A DNA stretch of 64,000 nucleotides from Paraburkholderia sp. BL9I2N2. GTDB taxonomy: Bacteria > Pseudomonadota > Gammaproteobacteria > Burkholderiales > Burkholderiaceae. A program made the translations under genes and the position numbers. Shown here piece after piece: positions 45,548 to 54,273 of the stretch (positions within the stretch are counted from its first letter, which is position 1; each line of letters starts with the position of its first letter). The notes under the pieces were generated by a model. It saw only the letters and a list, made by a program, of their open reading frames with translations. It searched no databases and was not told the DNA's origin. The DNA lies in contig NZ_SMGP01000001.1 in NCBI RefSeq assembly GCF_004339745.1, forward strand, positions 1,922,001-1,986,000, written 5' to 3'.

Positions 45548-46444
45548 CTAGACATTGAACAGCTCGCTACGCGCCGCGTCCAGAATCATCGCGACAGCCG
45601 GATGGCTGATGCGGCGCTCGATCGAGATCGCAAAGAATTCTTCGACGATGGAATTGATCTGGCCGACCGTCGTCAGCTTGTGTTCGGCCTGTAGCTGGCT
45701 TTCCAGCACGGTGGGCGCGAACAGCAAGCCGCGGCCTTCACGGGCGAACGCCATGGTCATGGCCCCGTCGTCGAACTCGCCGACGATGCGCGGCGAAATG
45801 GCATGGGACGCCAGCCAATGATCCAGCTTGCGACGCACCGCCGATTCCGTACCGGGCAGCAACACCGGCAACTGACCGAGCGACAACGGGAAGCGCTTTC
45901 TGCAGCTCTGGATCAGCGCTTCCGCGCCGAAGCAACTGAGCGTCGAGCGGCCGAGCCGGTGATTGAACGCCTTGATGTTGACGTCTGCGGGAATGGGGGC
46001 GTCCGCGATGATCAGGTCGAGGCGGTGCAGGGCCAGTTGCGCGAGCAGCGCATGCAGCTTGCCCTCGTGGCAGATCATGCGCAGCGACACGGACGCGCTC
46101 AGCGCGGGTTCCAGCAGCCGGTACGCGATCGCCTTCGGCACCGAATCCGCGATTCCGACGCGAAACCGCGTTTGCGGGCCCGCTTCGTTCTCGCGCCGCA
46201 CGGCGCTTTCGAGCTCAGAGCCTAGCGAGAATATTTCGTCGGCGTAATCGAGCGCGAGGCGGCCCGCGTCGGTCAGTTCGAGGGTGCGGCCGCTTTTCCT
46301 GAACAGCTTTTTATCCAGCGCCTCTTCGAGCAGCTTGATCTGCCCGCTGAGCGTTTGCGGCGAGATGTGCAACTGCTCGCCCGCCCGAACGATGCCGCCC
46401 GCGTGCGCTGCGACCCAGAAGTAATGCAGATGCTTAAAGTTCAC
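45548..46444 (-). CDS. LysR-type regulator, NhaR-like
   Basis: 298 residues. The N-terminal MNFKHLHYFWVAAHAGGIVRA, then GEQLHISPQTLSGQIKLLEE is the winged helix-turn-helix of the NhaR subgroup of LysR proteins (family NhaR regulates Na+/H+ antiport and adhesin genes in E. coli). The effector domain (about 90-295) follows. It overlaps nothing; its stop is 65 bases from the start of the exported protein gene. An AT-rich near-palindrome AAAATACGCATTTT upstream (46497-46510) has the T-N11-A LysR-box form and may be its autoregulatory site. Confidence 0.88.
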   Translation of the reverse strand: MNFKHLHYFWVAAHAGGIVRAGEQLHISPQTLSGQIKLLEEALDKKLFRKSGRTLELTDAGRLALDYADEIFSLGSELESAVRRENEAGPQTRFRVGIADSVPKAIAYRLLEPALSASVSLRMICHEGKLHALLAQLALHRLDLIIADAPIPADVNIKAFNHRLGRSTLSCFGAEALIQSCRKRFPLSLGQLPVLLPGTESAVRRKLDHWLASHAISPRIVGEFDDGAMTMAFAREGRGLLFAPTVLESQLQAEHKLTTVGQINSIVEEFFAISIERRISHPAVAMILDAARSELFNV

Positions 46445-46496
46445 GATCTCTCCGTCGATTACGCAATGCTACGGTTTTCTCGAAGTGTCAGCATTG

Positions 46497-46510
46497 AAAA
46501 TACGCATTTT
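46497..46510. promoter_or_regulatory. LysR-box-like palindrome
   Basis: AAAATACGCATTTT with 5-bp arms AAAAT/ATTTT, 53 bases upstream of the nhaR-like start and in the 148-base divergent region toward the CBS gene. Confidence 0.4.
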
Positions 46511-46592
46511 ACGTTATCTCGCGTTCAGGTAGATTGAGGTCTCGCCCATGAGTTCATGCGGGGCGGCTAACGGTACCTGACGGAGGTGGCAG

Positions 46593-47087
46593 ATGGCATC
46601 GGTTGCGCAATTCCTGCGTTCAAAGGCATCCCAGACAGTATGGTCGACCCAGGCATCCGCCGCGGTTTACGACGCGATCGCGATCATGGCTTACCGGCAG
46701 GTGGGCGCGCTCATCGTCGTCCACGAAGGACGCGTGGCCGGCATCGTCACGGAGCGCGATTACGCGCGAAAAATCGTGCTGATGGACCGCTCGTCAAGGA
46801 ATACGCCGGTGCGCGACATCATGTCGACGGCCGTGCGCTATGTCAGCCCGGAGCAGACCACCGAGGAATGCATGGCGCTCATGACGGAGCTCCGGATCCG
46901 TTATCTGCCTGTGATTACCGCGGGGCAGGTGGTCGGCATGGTGTCAATCGGCGACCTGATCAAGAATCAGATTGCCGAGCAGGAAGACACGATCAGGCAG
47001 TTGGAGCACTACATTCACGGCAACAGTCTTCAGGTTGCCCAACATGGCTTTCAGGCGCAATCACCAGCAAGTTTGACCACTCAATAA
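46593..47087 (+). CDS. CBS-domain pair protein
   Basis: 164 residues holding two CBS motifs (about 10-62: AVYDAIAIMAYRQVGALIVV, VAGIVTERDYARKI; about 77-130: DIMSTAVRYVSPEQTTEECMALMTE, RYLPVITAGQVVGMVSIGDLIK). This stand-alone Bateman module binds adenine nucleotides and usually senses energy state. The ATG at 46593 follows GGAGGT at 5-6 nt spacing. Single gene downstream of the divergent LysR promoter. Confidence 0.93.
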   Translation: MASVAQFLRSKASQTVWSTQASAAVYDAIAIMAYRQVGALIVVHEGRVAGIVTERDYARKIVLMDRSSRNTPVRDIMSTAVRYVSPEQTTEECMALMTELRIRYLPVITAGQVVGMVSIGDLIKNQIAEQEDTIRQLEHYIHGNSLQVAQHGFQAQSPASLTTQ

Positions 47088-47166
47088 TATTACTGTTCGT
47101 AATGTTTTCCGCGCGATGAAAAGGCGCGCGAAGCGGGCAGTCCCCTGACTCACCAAAGAGGTTTTT

Positions 47167-48126
47167 ATGTACACGCAGATCATCAATCAACTTCGACGGG
47201 TTGCCGGCTCGGTGACGCGCGGGACGGCGGCGCTCGGACTGGCGGGGCTCCTTGCTCTCGGCGCCGTGGCTTCGAACGATGCCGAAGCGAAGCGCGTGGG
47301 CGGGAGCCAAAGCATCGGGCGTCAGTCGCAAACGGCGTCGCCGTCCGGGCAAACACAACGGAGCCAGCAAGCTCAACCGGCGCAGGCCGCACAGACGCCG
47401 GCCGCCGCCGCGGGCAACCGCTGGATGGGTCCGCTCGCGGGGCTCGCCGCCGGGCTTGGCATTGCAGCGCTGTTGTCGTCGTTTGGTCTTGGCGAGGGGC
47501 TCGCGCAAATGCTGTCGAATGCGCTGCTGATCGGAGCGGTGATTCTCGCGGGCGTGCTGCTGTTCCGCTTTATCGCCAACCGGCGCCGTCCGGATCTTGC
47601 TTATGGACACGGTGCCGCGAACCGGCAGCAAACGGGCGGTTCAACATTCCTGAACCAGATGGGGCAATCGCGGCCTGAAGCGACTTTTCGGGGCTGGCCG
47701 CGCGCAGCGATGGGTTCGACCGGAGCAGCGAACGGCATGAAGGCGCCTGAGCTGTCGCTCGGACCAGATCAGGCGGCATTTCTCGTCTCGGCGAAGGCGA
47801 TGTTCATGCGTCTCCAGGGTGCGTGGGACAGGAACGAACAAGGCGACCTGTTCGAGTTGACGACGCCGGAGATGTTCGCGCGGCTCAAGCAGGATCTGGA
47901 AGCGCGGGGCCGCGAGCCGAGCCATACGGACGTGCCGCAACTCGATGCCGAGGTACTGGGCACCGAAAGCAATGCGGATGAAACGCTCGTCAGCGTTCGC
48001 TTTTACGGTCAGATCCGGGAAGACGATGCACAGACCGCGCAGCCGTTCCAGGAAATCTGGAACCTGGTCAAACAGACGCAGGGCGACCAGGCGTGGCGGC
48101 TGGCCGGTATCCAGCAGATCGACTGA
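47167..48126 (+). CDS. Tim44-like domain protein, membrane-associated
   Basis: 319 residues. Signal peptide or membrane anchor at 1-40, a Gln/Ala/Ser-rich linker (40-75), a further hydrophobic pair (about 78-135, GLAAGLGIAALLSSF and LLIGAVILAGVLLFRFIANRR), then a Tim44-like C-terminal domain (about 195-318: AFLVSAKAMFMRLQGAWDRN, DLFELTTPEMFARLKQDLEARG, VSVRFYGQIRED, FQEIWNLVKQ). The family is a membrane-linked domain in proteobacteria of unknown precise role. The terminator hairpin follows at 48154. Confidence 0.88.
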   Translation: MYTQIINQLRRVAGSVTRGTAALGLAGLLALGAVASNDAEAKRVGGSQSIGRQSQTASPSGQTQRSQQAQPAQAAQTPAAAAGNRWMGPLAGLAAGLGIAALLSSFGLGEGLAQMLSNALLIGAVILAGVLLFRFIANRRRPDLAYGHGAANRQQTGGSTFLNQMGQSRPEATFRGWPRAAMGSTGAANGMKAPELSLGPDQAAFLVSAKAMFMRLQGAWDRNEQGDLFELTTPEMFARLKQDLEARGREPSHTDVPQLDAEVLGTESNADETLVSVRFYGQIREDDAQTAQPFQEIWNLVKQTQGDQAWRLAGIQQID

Positions 48127-48153
48127 TAGACCGACCGATAGCGGCCCGGTTAA

Positions 48154-48179
48154 GGCCGGCGCGAAGCAGCGCCGGCTTT
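48154..48179 (+). terminator. Intrinsic terminator of the Tim44-like gene
   Basis: Perfect 8-bp stem GCCGGCGC (48155-48162) / GCGCCGGC (48169-48176), GAAGCA loop, followed by TTTC. It starts 28 bases after the stop codon, the typical beta-proteobacterial arrangement. Confidence 0.75.
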
Positions 48180-48235
48180 CGGCCGCTCATGCATTTGATG
48201 TCAAAGAACGGCAACGAGTCGCCCTGCGACCGTCA

Positions 48236-48655
48236 TCATCCGGACACTGAGGTGCGGCTGTTGTCGATCGCCGCGACGCAATCGATCTCGATGTCGAAGT
48301 GTCCTGGCCACGCCGGCACATTGATGAAAATCCTCGCCGGCGGGTTCGGTCCGAAGAAGCGCGCATAGATCGCGTTGACGGCAGGAAACGCTTCAACCGA
48401 TGTGCAATACACGTTGCACTTGAGCACCTGATCGAGCGATGAACCCGCCGTCTCGACGCACAGTTTCAGTTGTTCCAATACCCGTTCCGTCTGCAGTTCG
48501 ATCGGTGCGTCCATTACTTCGCCGGTGCTCGGATCGAACGGCGGAAACCCGGACACGTAGATCGTGTCGCCATGGCGGGTGACAGCGGAAGTCGGCGCTT
48601 TCCAGCGCTCGAGCCAGCTCGAAAGCGGTTCGACACGAATGATTTCACGGCTCAT
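48236..48655 (-). CDS. RidA-family deaminase/protein
   Basis: 139 residues from ATG 48655 (GGAG upstream). The RidA (YjgF/UK114) signature is clear: GDTIYVSGFPPFDPSTG, LDQVLKCNVYCTSVEAF, PARIFINVPAWPGHFDIEIDCVA, with the arginine of PARIF as the family's substrate-binding residue. RidA hydrolyses reactive imines or enamines. It is the last gene of the AraC-linked operon, 41 bases after the PEP-mutase-family gene. Confidence 0.9.
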   Translation of the reverse strand: MSREIIRVEPLSSWLERWKAPTSAVTRHGDTIYVSGFPPFDPSTGEVMDAPIELQTERVLEQLKLCVETAGSSLDQVLKCNVYCTSVEAFPAVNAIYARFFGPNPPARIFINVPAWPGHFDIEIDCVAAIDNSRTSVSG

Positions 48656-48696
48656 GGTTCGCTCCATGTAGAAGGGGTTATTCGATGAAGAAGACG

Positions 48697-49521
48697 CTAC
48701 GCCACATCCTGAAACATATTGTTCAACCACGCGCCCGACGGCTCCTTCGGCAAGCGATCGAAGCGGCCGTCCGCAAGCGACTGAACGCTAGTCACCAGCC
48801 CGCCCCATGCCGCGCGTGCGAGTGCGCCGCCCACGCTCACGCGCCGCACGCCGAGCCTCGCCAGTTCGCCCAGCGTAAACGCGGAGGGTCCGCCGATCAA
48901 CAGATTGACGGGCTTCGGGCTGACCGCGGCGAGCACCGCTTCGATCTGCTCGCGCGTCTGGATGCCCGGCGCGTACAGACAGTCGGCGCCGGCTTGCGCA
49001 TAGGCTCGTAAGCGCGCAACTACGTCTTCGAGATCGGGCACACCGACAAAGAAATTCTCAGCACGGCCGACGAGCAGCGTGTCACCGCCTGTCTCGTCGA
49101 TCGCGCGTCTTGCCGCGGCGAGACGTTTGACGGCGACATCGAGCGGAAACAGCGGCGACTTCGGATCACCCGTCGAGTCTTCGATCGACAGCCCCGCGAT
49201 GCCGGTATCGACCGCCATCCGGACGCTATGCGCCACCTCGGTGGGATCGTCACCGAAGCCGTTCTCGAAGTCGGCGTTGACCGGCAGATCTGTAGCACCG
49301 ACCATCTCGCGAAGGTGCGCGAGGATCGCATCGCGTGACACGCCGTTGTCCGGCCGGCCGGTCGACCATGCGAAGCCGGAGCTGGTCGTGGCAATCGCCT
49401 TGAAGCCGGCCGACGCCAGATAACGCGCGCTGCCCACGTCCCACGGATTCGGCAACACGAAGCATCCGTCTTTGTGCAACGCGCGAAACGCCGCGCGTTT
49501 TTCAGCAGTATGGCGAGACAT
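48697..49521 (-). CDS. Isocitrate lyase / PEP mutase superfamily enzyme
   Basis: 274 residues, near the size of PEP mutase and oxaloacetate decarboxylase/2,3-dimethylmalate lyase relatives. TIM-barrel segments: CFVLPNPWDVGSARYLASAGFKAIATTS, VNADFENGFGDDP, GLSIEDSTGD. The D-F-E-N and E-D residues are the Mg-binding acidic positions. The loop 'KKCGH' of true isocitrate lyase is not present, so it is a lyase or hydrolase on a C-C bond other than isocitrate cleavage. It is 40 bases downstream of the frameshifted AhpD-like gene. Confidence 0.82.
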   Translation of the reverse strand: MSRHTAEKRAAFRALHKDGCFVLPNPWDVGSARYLASAGFKAIATTSSGFAWSTGRPDNGVSRDAILAHLREMVGATDLPVNADFENGFGDDPTEVAHSVRMAVDTGIAGLSIEDSTGDPKSPLFPLDVAVKRLAAARRAIDETGGDTLLVGRAENFFVGVPDLEDVVARLRAYAQAGADCLYAPGIQTREQIEAVLAAVSPKPVNLLIGGPSAFTLGELARLGVRRVSVGGALARAAWGGLVTSVQSLADGRFDRLPKEPSGAWLNNMFQDVA

Positions 49522-49561
49522 GATCGATCTCCTTGTTTGAGGACGTGGCAGCGCGCAGTCG

Positions 49562-50105
49562 TTACACGACTTCGGTTTCGACGACCGGAAAATCGACCTC
49601 GGTATCGAAGGCGTTGTTGACGAAATTCGTCAGCATGAATTGCGCGGCGAGCGCGATGATTTCGACGATGTTCGCTTCGCTGAAGCCGGCTTCGCGCACG
49701 ACGTGCAGATCGTCTTCTGTGACTTTGCCGCGGGTTTCCATCAGCGCCTTCGCGAAGGCGACGGCCGCGGCGGTTTTGGGCGTATGCGATTTGCCGAGCC
49801 GGTTCAGGCGAATCTCTTCGTCGTCGATATGCGCCATGTTGCTCGCGACATAGCTATGCGCCGACAGACAGTACTGACAGCCGTTGACCTGGGACACGGC
49901 GAGCGCGATGCCGTCGCGCAGTTTTCGCATCGAGCGTCTTCGCAAGCGCGCCTTGCAGGGCGGCCCAACCGTTCAGTGCGTTTGGGCTAAGGGCCATGAT
50001 GCGAAAGAGGTTGGGCGTCATCTTCAGTTGCTTCGTCATTGCATCAATGACCGGCTGCGAAGCGGCCGGGATAGCGTCGTTGGCAGGGAGGGCGATGCGG
50101 GTCAT
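49562..50105 (-). pseudogene. AhpD/CMD-like peroxidase, frameshifted
   Basis: Two overlapping frames together make one peroxidase-family protein. The upstream frame (50105 to about 49925) begins MTRIALPANDAIPAASQPVI and runs to DAKT; the downstream frame (about 49925 to 49562) continues RDGIALAVSQVNGCQYCLSAHSYV, which carries the catalytic CxxC. They join at an A4 run on the coding strand (49922-49925). Deleting one A gives DAKLRDGIALAVSQ, in frame with the rest. One copy of an intact carboxymuconolactone decarboxylase-like gene of about 180 residues results. It may be a sequencing error, a real inactivation or a slippage site. Confidence 0.7.
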
Positions 50106-50265
50106 GGTCGTGCTCCTGTTTCGGATGATCGGGAGAAGGGTGCGTCTGCATCGAAATATCGGCGTGCGTTCTCGGCTGCATTGATGAAAATTCTAGGCGT
50201 GCAGGTCGAACAAAAAATCCTGAGAACAGACGCAAAAGTCCGTGGATGCACGTGAAGGCGCGATC

Positions 50266-50324
50266 GCTTTAAAAACGAAACCGGCGCGTTGCCTCGGCGT
50301 TGACATGCCGGTGCAACGCGCCGG
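50266..50324 (-). terminator. Strong intrinsic terminator after the AraC gene
   Basis: Perfect 12-bp inverted repeat CCGGCGCGTTGC (50281-50292) / GCAACGCGCCGG (50313-50324); on the minus strand the stem is followed by TTTCGTTTTT (read from the + bases 50271-50280). It lies 67 bases past the AraC stop and before the operon promoter. Confidence 0.75.
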
Positions 50325-50390
50325 CCAGGGCGCAAGAGCGTGCGAGTCAGGAATGCAGGGTCCGGCAAACGACGCACGAAATCCTGGCGA

Positions 50391-51353
50391 TCAGCCCTTT
50401 GCGGGTCCCTCACGGTATTCGGCGGGGCCCGTATCGAACACCTCGCGAAACGCGCGCACGAACGCGCCGCGGCTCGCATACCCGGCGTGCCGTGCTACCT
50501 GATCCAGCGACAGGTCGCCGGCGCGCAACTGGGCGGCCGCCTGGCGCATGCGGATGTCGCGCAGCACCTGCATCGGTGACTGGCCGAGCGCGGCCGAAAA
50601 GCGCGCCATGAACGCCGAGCGGCTGAGGATCGCTGCATCCGCAAGACTGGCGACGGTGTGCTGCGCACCGGGGCGGGCCACCATGTCGGCGAAGGCGCGC
50701 GCGATTTGCGGATCGCCGAGCAGCGCGAATCGCTCCATCCACAGTGCGTTGGATTTCAGCGACCGGCGCACGAGCGCGACGATCACCTGTTTGAGCAACG
50801 CGCCCGACATTGCGCCGGCGCCGATCTCCTGCGCGACGAGTTCATCGAACGCCGTGCGCAGATAAACGTCGAGCCGGTCGGAAGCTTCGAACTGCTCGAC
50901 GATTGGCGTCGACAACGTCCCGAACAGATTGATCGACGCGCCGAAAGACGCCTTGAAATAGCCGCAGATCATGACGGTCATCGGTTCGGCATTCCCCGCG
51001 CGGAAGCGACTGATCGAATCGACGACCTGTTTGTGCTCGCGTCCAGGCACCACGGTCGGCGCGATACCCGCCTGGTTTGCCGGGACCTCGAGCTTCAGTG
51101 AATGACGCGGCGGCACGATCAGCAGCGTGTGAGGTTTGAGCGGCACGGTCTCGGCGCCTGCGATGTGCAGGCGCCCCACGCCCGAGAGGATGTAGTGGAT
51201 GCCGGGCGCGTCGTGGCCATCCAGTTCCAGCATGAATCCCTGGCTGACCAGGCACTCGGAAAGCCCCAATACCTGAATGTCGAGCAGGGTGATCAGCTCG
51301 TTCAGATTGCTGGGTGATAGACGTGGCGACGAAATTGCTTGTGAAACAGGCAT
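50391..51353 (-). CDS. AraC-family regulator, cupin-type N-terminus
   Basis: 320 residues. The N-terminal half is a cupin/AraC-ligand domain (PGIHYILSGVGRLHIAG, PLKPHTLLIVPPRHS); the C-terminal HTH pair is ADAAILSRSAFMARFSAALGQSPMQVLRDIRMRQAAAQLRAG and LDQVARHAGYASRGAFVRAFREVF. It belongs to the subgroup often next to alkylhydroperoxidase/hydrolase genes and faces the same way as the AhpD, PEP-mutase and RidA genes, so it probably controls that operon. Confidence 0.88.
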   Translation of the reverse strand: MPVSQAISSPRLSPSNLNELITLLDIQVLGLSECLVSQGFMLELDGHDAPGIHYILSGVGRLHIAGAETVPLKPHTLLIVPPRHSLKLEVPANQAGIAPTVVPGREHKQVVDSISRFRAGNAEPMTVMICGYFKASFGASINLFGTLSTPIVEQFEASDRLDVYLRTAFDELVAQEIGAGAMSGALLKQVIVALVRRSLKSNALWMERFALLGDPQIARAFADMVARPGAQHTVASLADAAILSRSAFMARFSAALGQSPMQVLRDIRMRQAAAQLRAGDLSLDQVARHAGYASRGAFVRAFREVFDTGPAEYREGPAKG

Positions 51354-51633
51354 GGGTCATCCGCGGGAAGTGAGGCAATCAACAGATGTTTGAGCGTGGA
51401 CGATGATTGTCGCAGGTTTCCGGTGAACGCAATCGTGTGCGGCAGGCGGCACAGCCGCGCCTGCACTCGCCAGGCGGCGAGTGGAGTTCACGCACGGACG
51501 TCGGATTGAACCATGCGGACACCCCTAAGCGTGGCGCGAGAGGCTTTTCTAGAAGCCCGACTACACCCTGATTTACGTGTCTTTCTTGCTGAAGTGGGTG
51601 CCCGCTGCCTTCACACGGTGAAGAGGAGCGCAA

Positions 51634-52272
51634 ATGAAAAACAAACTTCATACCACAGAGAGCCGGTTATCCGGCCCAAGTCTCGAAGCTGAATTGATGC
51701 GTGCGAAAACGCGGCGGATACCTCGCGCGCCGCTATGCAAGGCTCGAGCGCTTCTGTTCGTGGCCTTGTCGTGCTTCCTGAGCACGGCGCTTCCGGCGCA
51801 AAAGTCAGTATCCGCCGATGCCAGCCCGGCGAGCACGCCGAGCGCCAAGGCAGCTCAACACAGCCATCTCGATCGCTCCGGCAAGTCCCGCAAGGGCAAG
51901 GCCTCGTATTACGGGCGGGAGTTCTATAAGAAGGAGATGGCCGACGGTACGCCGATGAATCCGCAATCCAATGCCGCCGCAAGCAAGACGCTACCGCTTG
52001 GCACCAAGGCCCGGGTCACGAATCTGAAAAACGGTAACAGCGAGGTGGTCGAAATCAGGGATCGCGGTCCCTATGTCAAGGGTCGAATCGTCGACCTGTC
52101 GCCCAAGACTGCGGATAAGCTCGGGTTGAAAAAAGATGGCGTGGCCCCCGTCGAGGTCAAGCCGGTGGAAGTTCCGCAGGCCGACGGTAGCGTGAAGCCG
52201 GGCGCAGGTGTACAGGAAAGCGAGCGCGGCAGGACGTCGGCGGAGTTGCAGGATAGCCATTCCTTGCGTTGA
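51634..52272 (+). CDS. rlpA: RlpA-like double-psi beta-barrel protein
   Basis: 212 residues. After a Lys/Arg-rich N-terminal part and a signal-anchor (about 38-55) comes the RlpA domain: KGKASYYGREFYKKEMADG, then KTLPLGTKARVTNLKNG, VVEIRDRGPYVKGRIVDLSPKTADKLGL. The Asp of IRDRGPY is the residue needed for lytic activity on peptidoglycan in RlpA homologues. It lacks a SPOR domain; the tail is Pro/Gly/Glu-rich. Ribosome site AGAGGAG precedes the ATG. Role: septal wall cleavage, or a degenerate copy. Confidence 0.85.
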   Translation: MKNKLHTTESRLSGPSLEAELMRAKTRRIPRAPLCKARALLFVALSCFLSTALPAQKSVSADASPASTPSAKAAQHSHLDRSGKSRKGKASYYGREFYKKEMADGTPMNPQSNAAASKTLPLGTKARVTNLKNGNSEVVEIRDRGPYVKGRIVDLSPKTADKLGLKKDGVAPVEVKPVEVPQADGSVKPGAGVQESERGRTSAELQDSHSLR

Positions 52273-52402
52273 ATCCTTGCATTGAATGGACTGCGCGATG
52301 ACAACGGACGCTTCCCATCGTTCGGCTTGTCAGAAGGCTTCGTGAGCGGACGTTTGCCCGCATCGACGCAATGCCGGGAGATGGCGCGCGGTTGGTGCCG
52401 CC

Positions 52403-52579
52403 TTATGCGGGTGGGCAACTCATCGACTTAATATGCAAGCTCTGGCAGGGATACGATTGAGGCAGCTGCGGGATCCCCGCTGCACTCAGATTCGAATCGC
52501 CACCAGTCGCGGCGCAGCCGGCAAGCATCATCGCCAGACTCGATATGACCGCGACGTGACTCCACACAGTAGATCGCAT
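52403..52579 (-). CDS. Putative small lipoprotein, 58 residues
   Basis: From ATG 52579: hydrophobic VAVISSLAMMLAGC with the lipobox L-A-G-C and then AATGGDSNL, a classic lipoprotein signal. The short mature part has three further cysteines. No strong ribosome site; a TTG at 52657 gives a longer N-terminus. Little can be said of function. Between RlpA and the cytochrome c gene. Confidence 0.45.
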   Translation of the reverse strand: MRSTVWSHVAVISSLAMMLAGCAATGGDSNLSAAGIPQLPQSYPCQSLHIKSMSCPPA

Positions 52580-52653
52580 AGGTGCTCGACACAACAGGAA
52601 CGGGTTGCGGTAGGGGATTTGCTTCGCGAACGCTACAGGCCTGCTGTCGATCT

Positions 52654-53322
52654 TCAAGGTCTGGTCACCGAAAGGTAAGCCGCGGCCTCTTCGATCTGCG
52701 TGTCGTTCAACGTCGCCGCGACGGCTGTCATTGTTCCCGGCGCCGGCGGCTTCCCCTTCGCTCGAGCTTGAAATTCGTGTAGCCGCGCAACGACAAATGC
52801 CGCCGGTTCACCCGCGATGCCTGGAAAGCGCGCGCCATTACCTTTACCGCCGGCCCCGTGACAGCTGAAACAGGCGGGAACGTTGGATCCCGCACCCATC
52901 TCGGCGAGCTGCTTTCCGGCGATCACCAGACTCTGCTGCGGCGGCGTGCCTTCGGCAAGGGGTGGATTCTGCCTGGAAAAAAAGTTGGCGAGTTCGTGTA
53001 TTTCGCTATCGGAAAGATTGAGTGCGACCGTCTGCATGACAGAACTTGCACGGGTGCCCGCCTTGAACATTGACAACGCATGCGCGAGATAATCCGCATT
53101 CTTGCCGGCAAGCCGCGGCCCACCGGTGGCGGTGCCGGCGCCCAAGGCGCCGTGGCACGCCACACACGTTGCGATGGAGGGCGCCGTCGCCCCCGCGGCC
53201 ATACCTTGCGCATTCACTGCGGACTGTGCATGACAGGTGCCGGCGAAAGCGACGAGCGCGGCAATCGAAAGCGAACGCAGGCCGTCGCGCAGCATGTTGG
53301 TAGAACGTGAACTGATCATCAT
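52654..53322 (-). CDS. Diheme cytochrome c4-like protein
   Basis: 222 residues from ATG 53322 (GGGAAG upstream). Signal peptide to about residue 32 (AALVAFAGTCHAQS). Two c-heme motifs: CVACH (53-57) and CFSCH (151-155), each followed by the expected Gly/Arg-Pro region, with ligand methionines in SVMQTVA and PGTMTAVAATL. This is the two-domain cytochrome c4 layout of periplasmic electron carriers. No oxidase gene is adjacent; it may serve an electron chain with the DadA-like or D-lactate dehydrogenase enzymes. Confidence 0.9.
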   Translation of the reverse strand: MMISSRSTNMLRDGLRSLSIAALVAFAGTCHAQSAVNAQGMAAGATAPSIATCVACHGALGAGTATGGPRLAGKNADYLAHALSMFKAGTRASSVMQTVALNLSDSEIHELANFFSRQNPPLAEGTPPQQSLVIAGKQLAEMGAGSNVPACFSCHGAGGKGNGARFPGIAGEPAAFVVARLHEFQARAKGKPPAPGTMTAVAATLNDTQIEEAAAYLSVTRP

Positions 53323-53625
53323 GGTCTTCCCGATATCCTCCGGACAAGCGTCCGGTGAACGACGCTGTGAGGCGATTGTGCGGAAATGATTCTGACCAGC
53401 GAGCGACGAAAGAATTACGGATTTGTTATCTAAGGCGATGGGCCTGTCTGCCGCCCTCACGCGTCGCTCGACTGCCCATAAAGCCAAACAGCCAGTGGCG
53501 CGCGATTCCATTGCATAGAATCAGGTTACGCGCAGAACGCTTTCGGGCAACACGATCGCAGTCGCGTTCGCGGTCGAGCTTGCGCGTATACAACGCGATT
53601 CGTACTAATCGTAAGGAGAATCGTC

Positions 53626-53919
53626 ATGGCGACCTATGTGGTTCTTGCGCAATTCACCGATCAGGGCATACGCAACATCAAAAACAGCCCGCAACGGGCC
53701 GGTCAGGCGGCGGAGTTGGCCAAGACCTTTGGCTGTGAAATGAAAGAGATCTACTGGACGGTAGGCAAATACGACATCGTCACGGTCATCGACGCACCGG
53801 ATGAGCAAAGCTTCGCGGCATTCGGCTACGCGTTGGGGTCGGCAGGCAATGTCCGCACGCAAACGCTGCGTGCGTTCACGAGGGACGAATGCAGCGCGAT
53901 TATCGGCAAACTTCCATAA
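53626..53919 (+). CDS. GYD-domain protein
   Basis: 97 residues. MATYVVLAQFTDQGIRNIKNSPQRA, then EMKEIYWTVGKYDIVTVIDAPDE and AFGYALGSAGNVRTQTLRAFT are the GYD (EthD-like, ferredoxin fold) hallmarks; GKYDIV carries the name motif. Role unknown. It begins a short same-direction row of GYD, 69-residue protein, glutamine synthetase and UspA. Confidence 0.88.
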   Translation: MATYVVLAQFTDQGIRNIKNSPQRAGQAAELAKTFGCEMKEIYWTVGKYDIVTVIDAPDEQSFAAFGYALGSAGNVRTQTLRAFTRDECSAIIGKLP

Positions 53920-53981
53920 AACGAGCAGTCATCTGACACGTGAGCCGTTCTCTTTCCGCGACTCTTTCTCAGGAGATCACA

Positions 53982-54191
53982 ATGAACGCAAAAGCAAACG
54001 ACAGCGAAGACGTCCGTGCATTCGTTCAAACGGCCGAGCAGGCCGGCGAGTTTGTCTGGGTCATTACGCTGGTCGACTTCGGGGCACAAAAGGTCAAACG
54101 GTCGATGGTTTCGGACGACACATTCGCCATGCGCGCCGCGGCTCAGGACGCCGGCGAAGCCTATCTGAAGGGGCTGACGGAAGACCGGTAG
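53982..54191 (+). CDS. Small hypothetical protein, 69 residues
   Basis: From ATG 53982, AGGAG at 7 nt. MNAKANDSEDVRAFVQTAEQ, then GEFVWVITLVDFGAQKVKRSM and MRAAAQDAGEAYLKGLTEDR: a short helix-strand-helix domain with an FVWVITLVDFG beta segment. Co-directional with the GYD and glutamine synthetase genes; no known family. Confidence 0.65.
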   Translation: MNAKANDSEDVRAFVQTAEQAGEFVWVITLVDFGAQKVKRSMVSDDTFAMRAAAQDAGEAYLKGLTEDR

Positions 54192-54273
54192 CGAGGCGGG
54201 CAGGCGCCTTGTCTTCGCTCGCGGACAGACTAAAGTTGGACCAAAGGCAGAGGGCCGCGAGAGGAGGAAGCCA

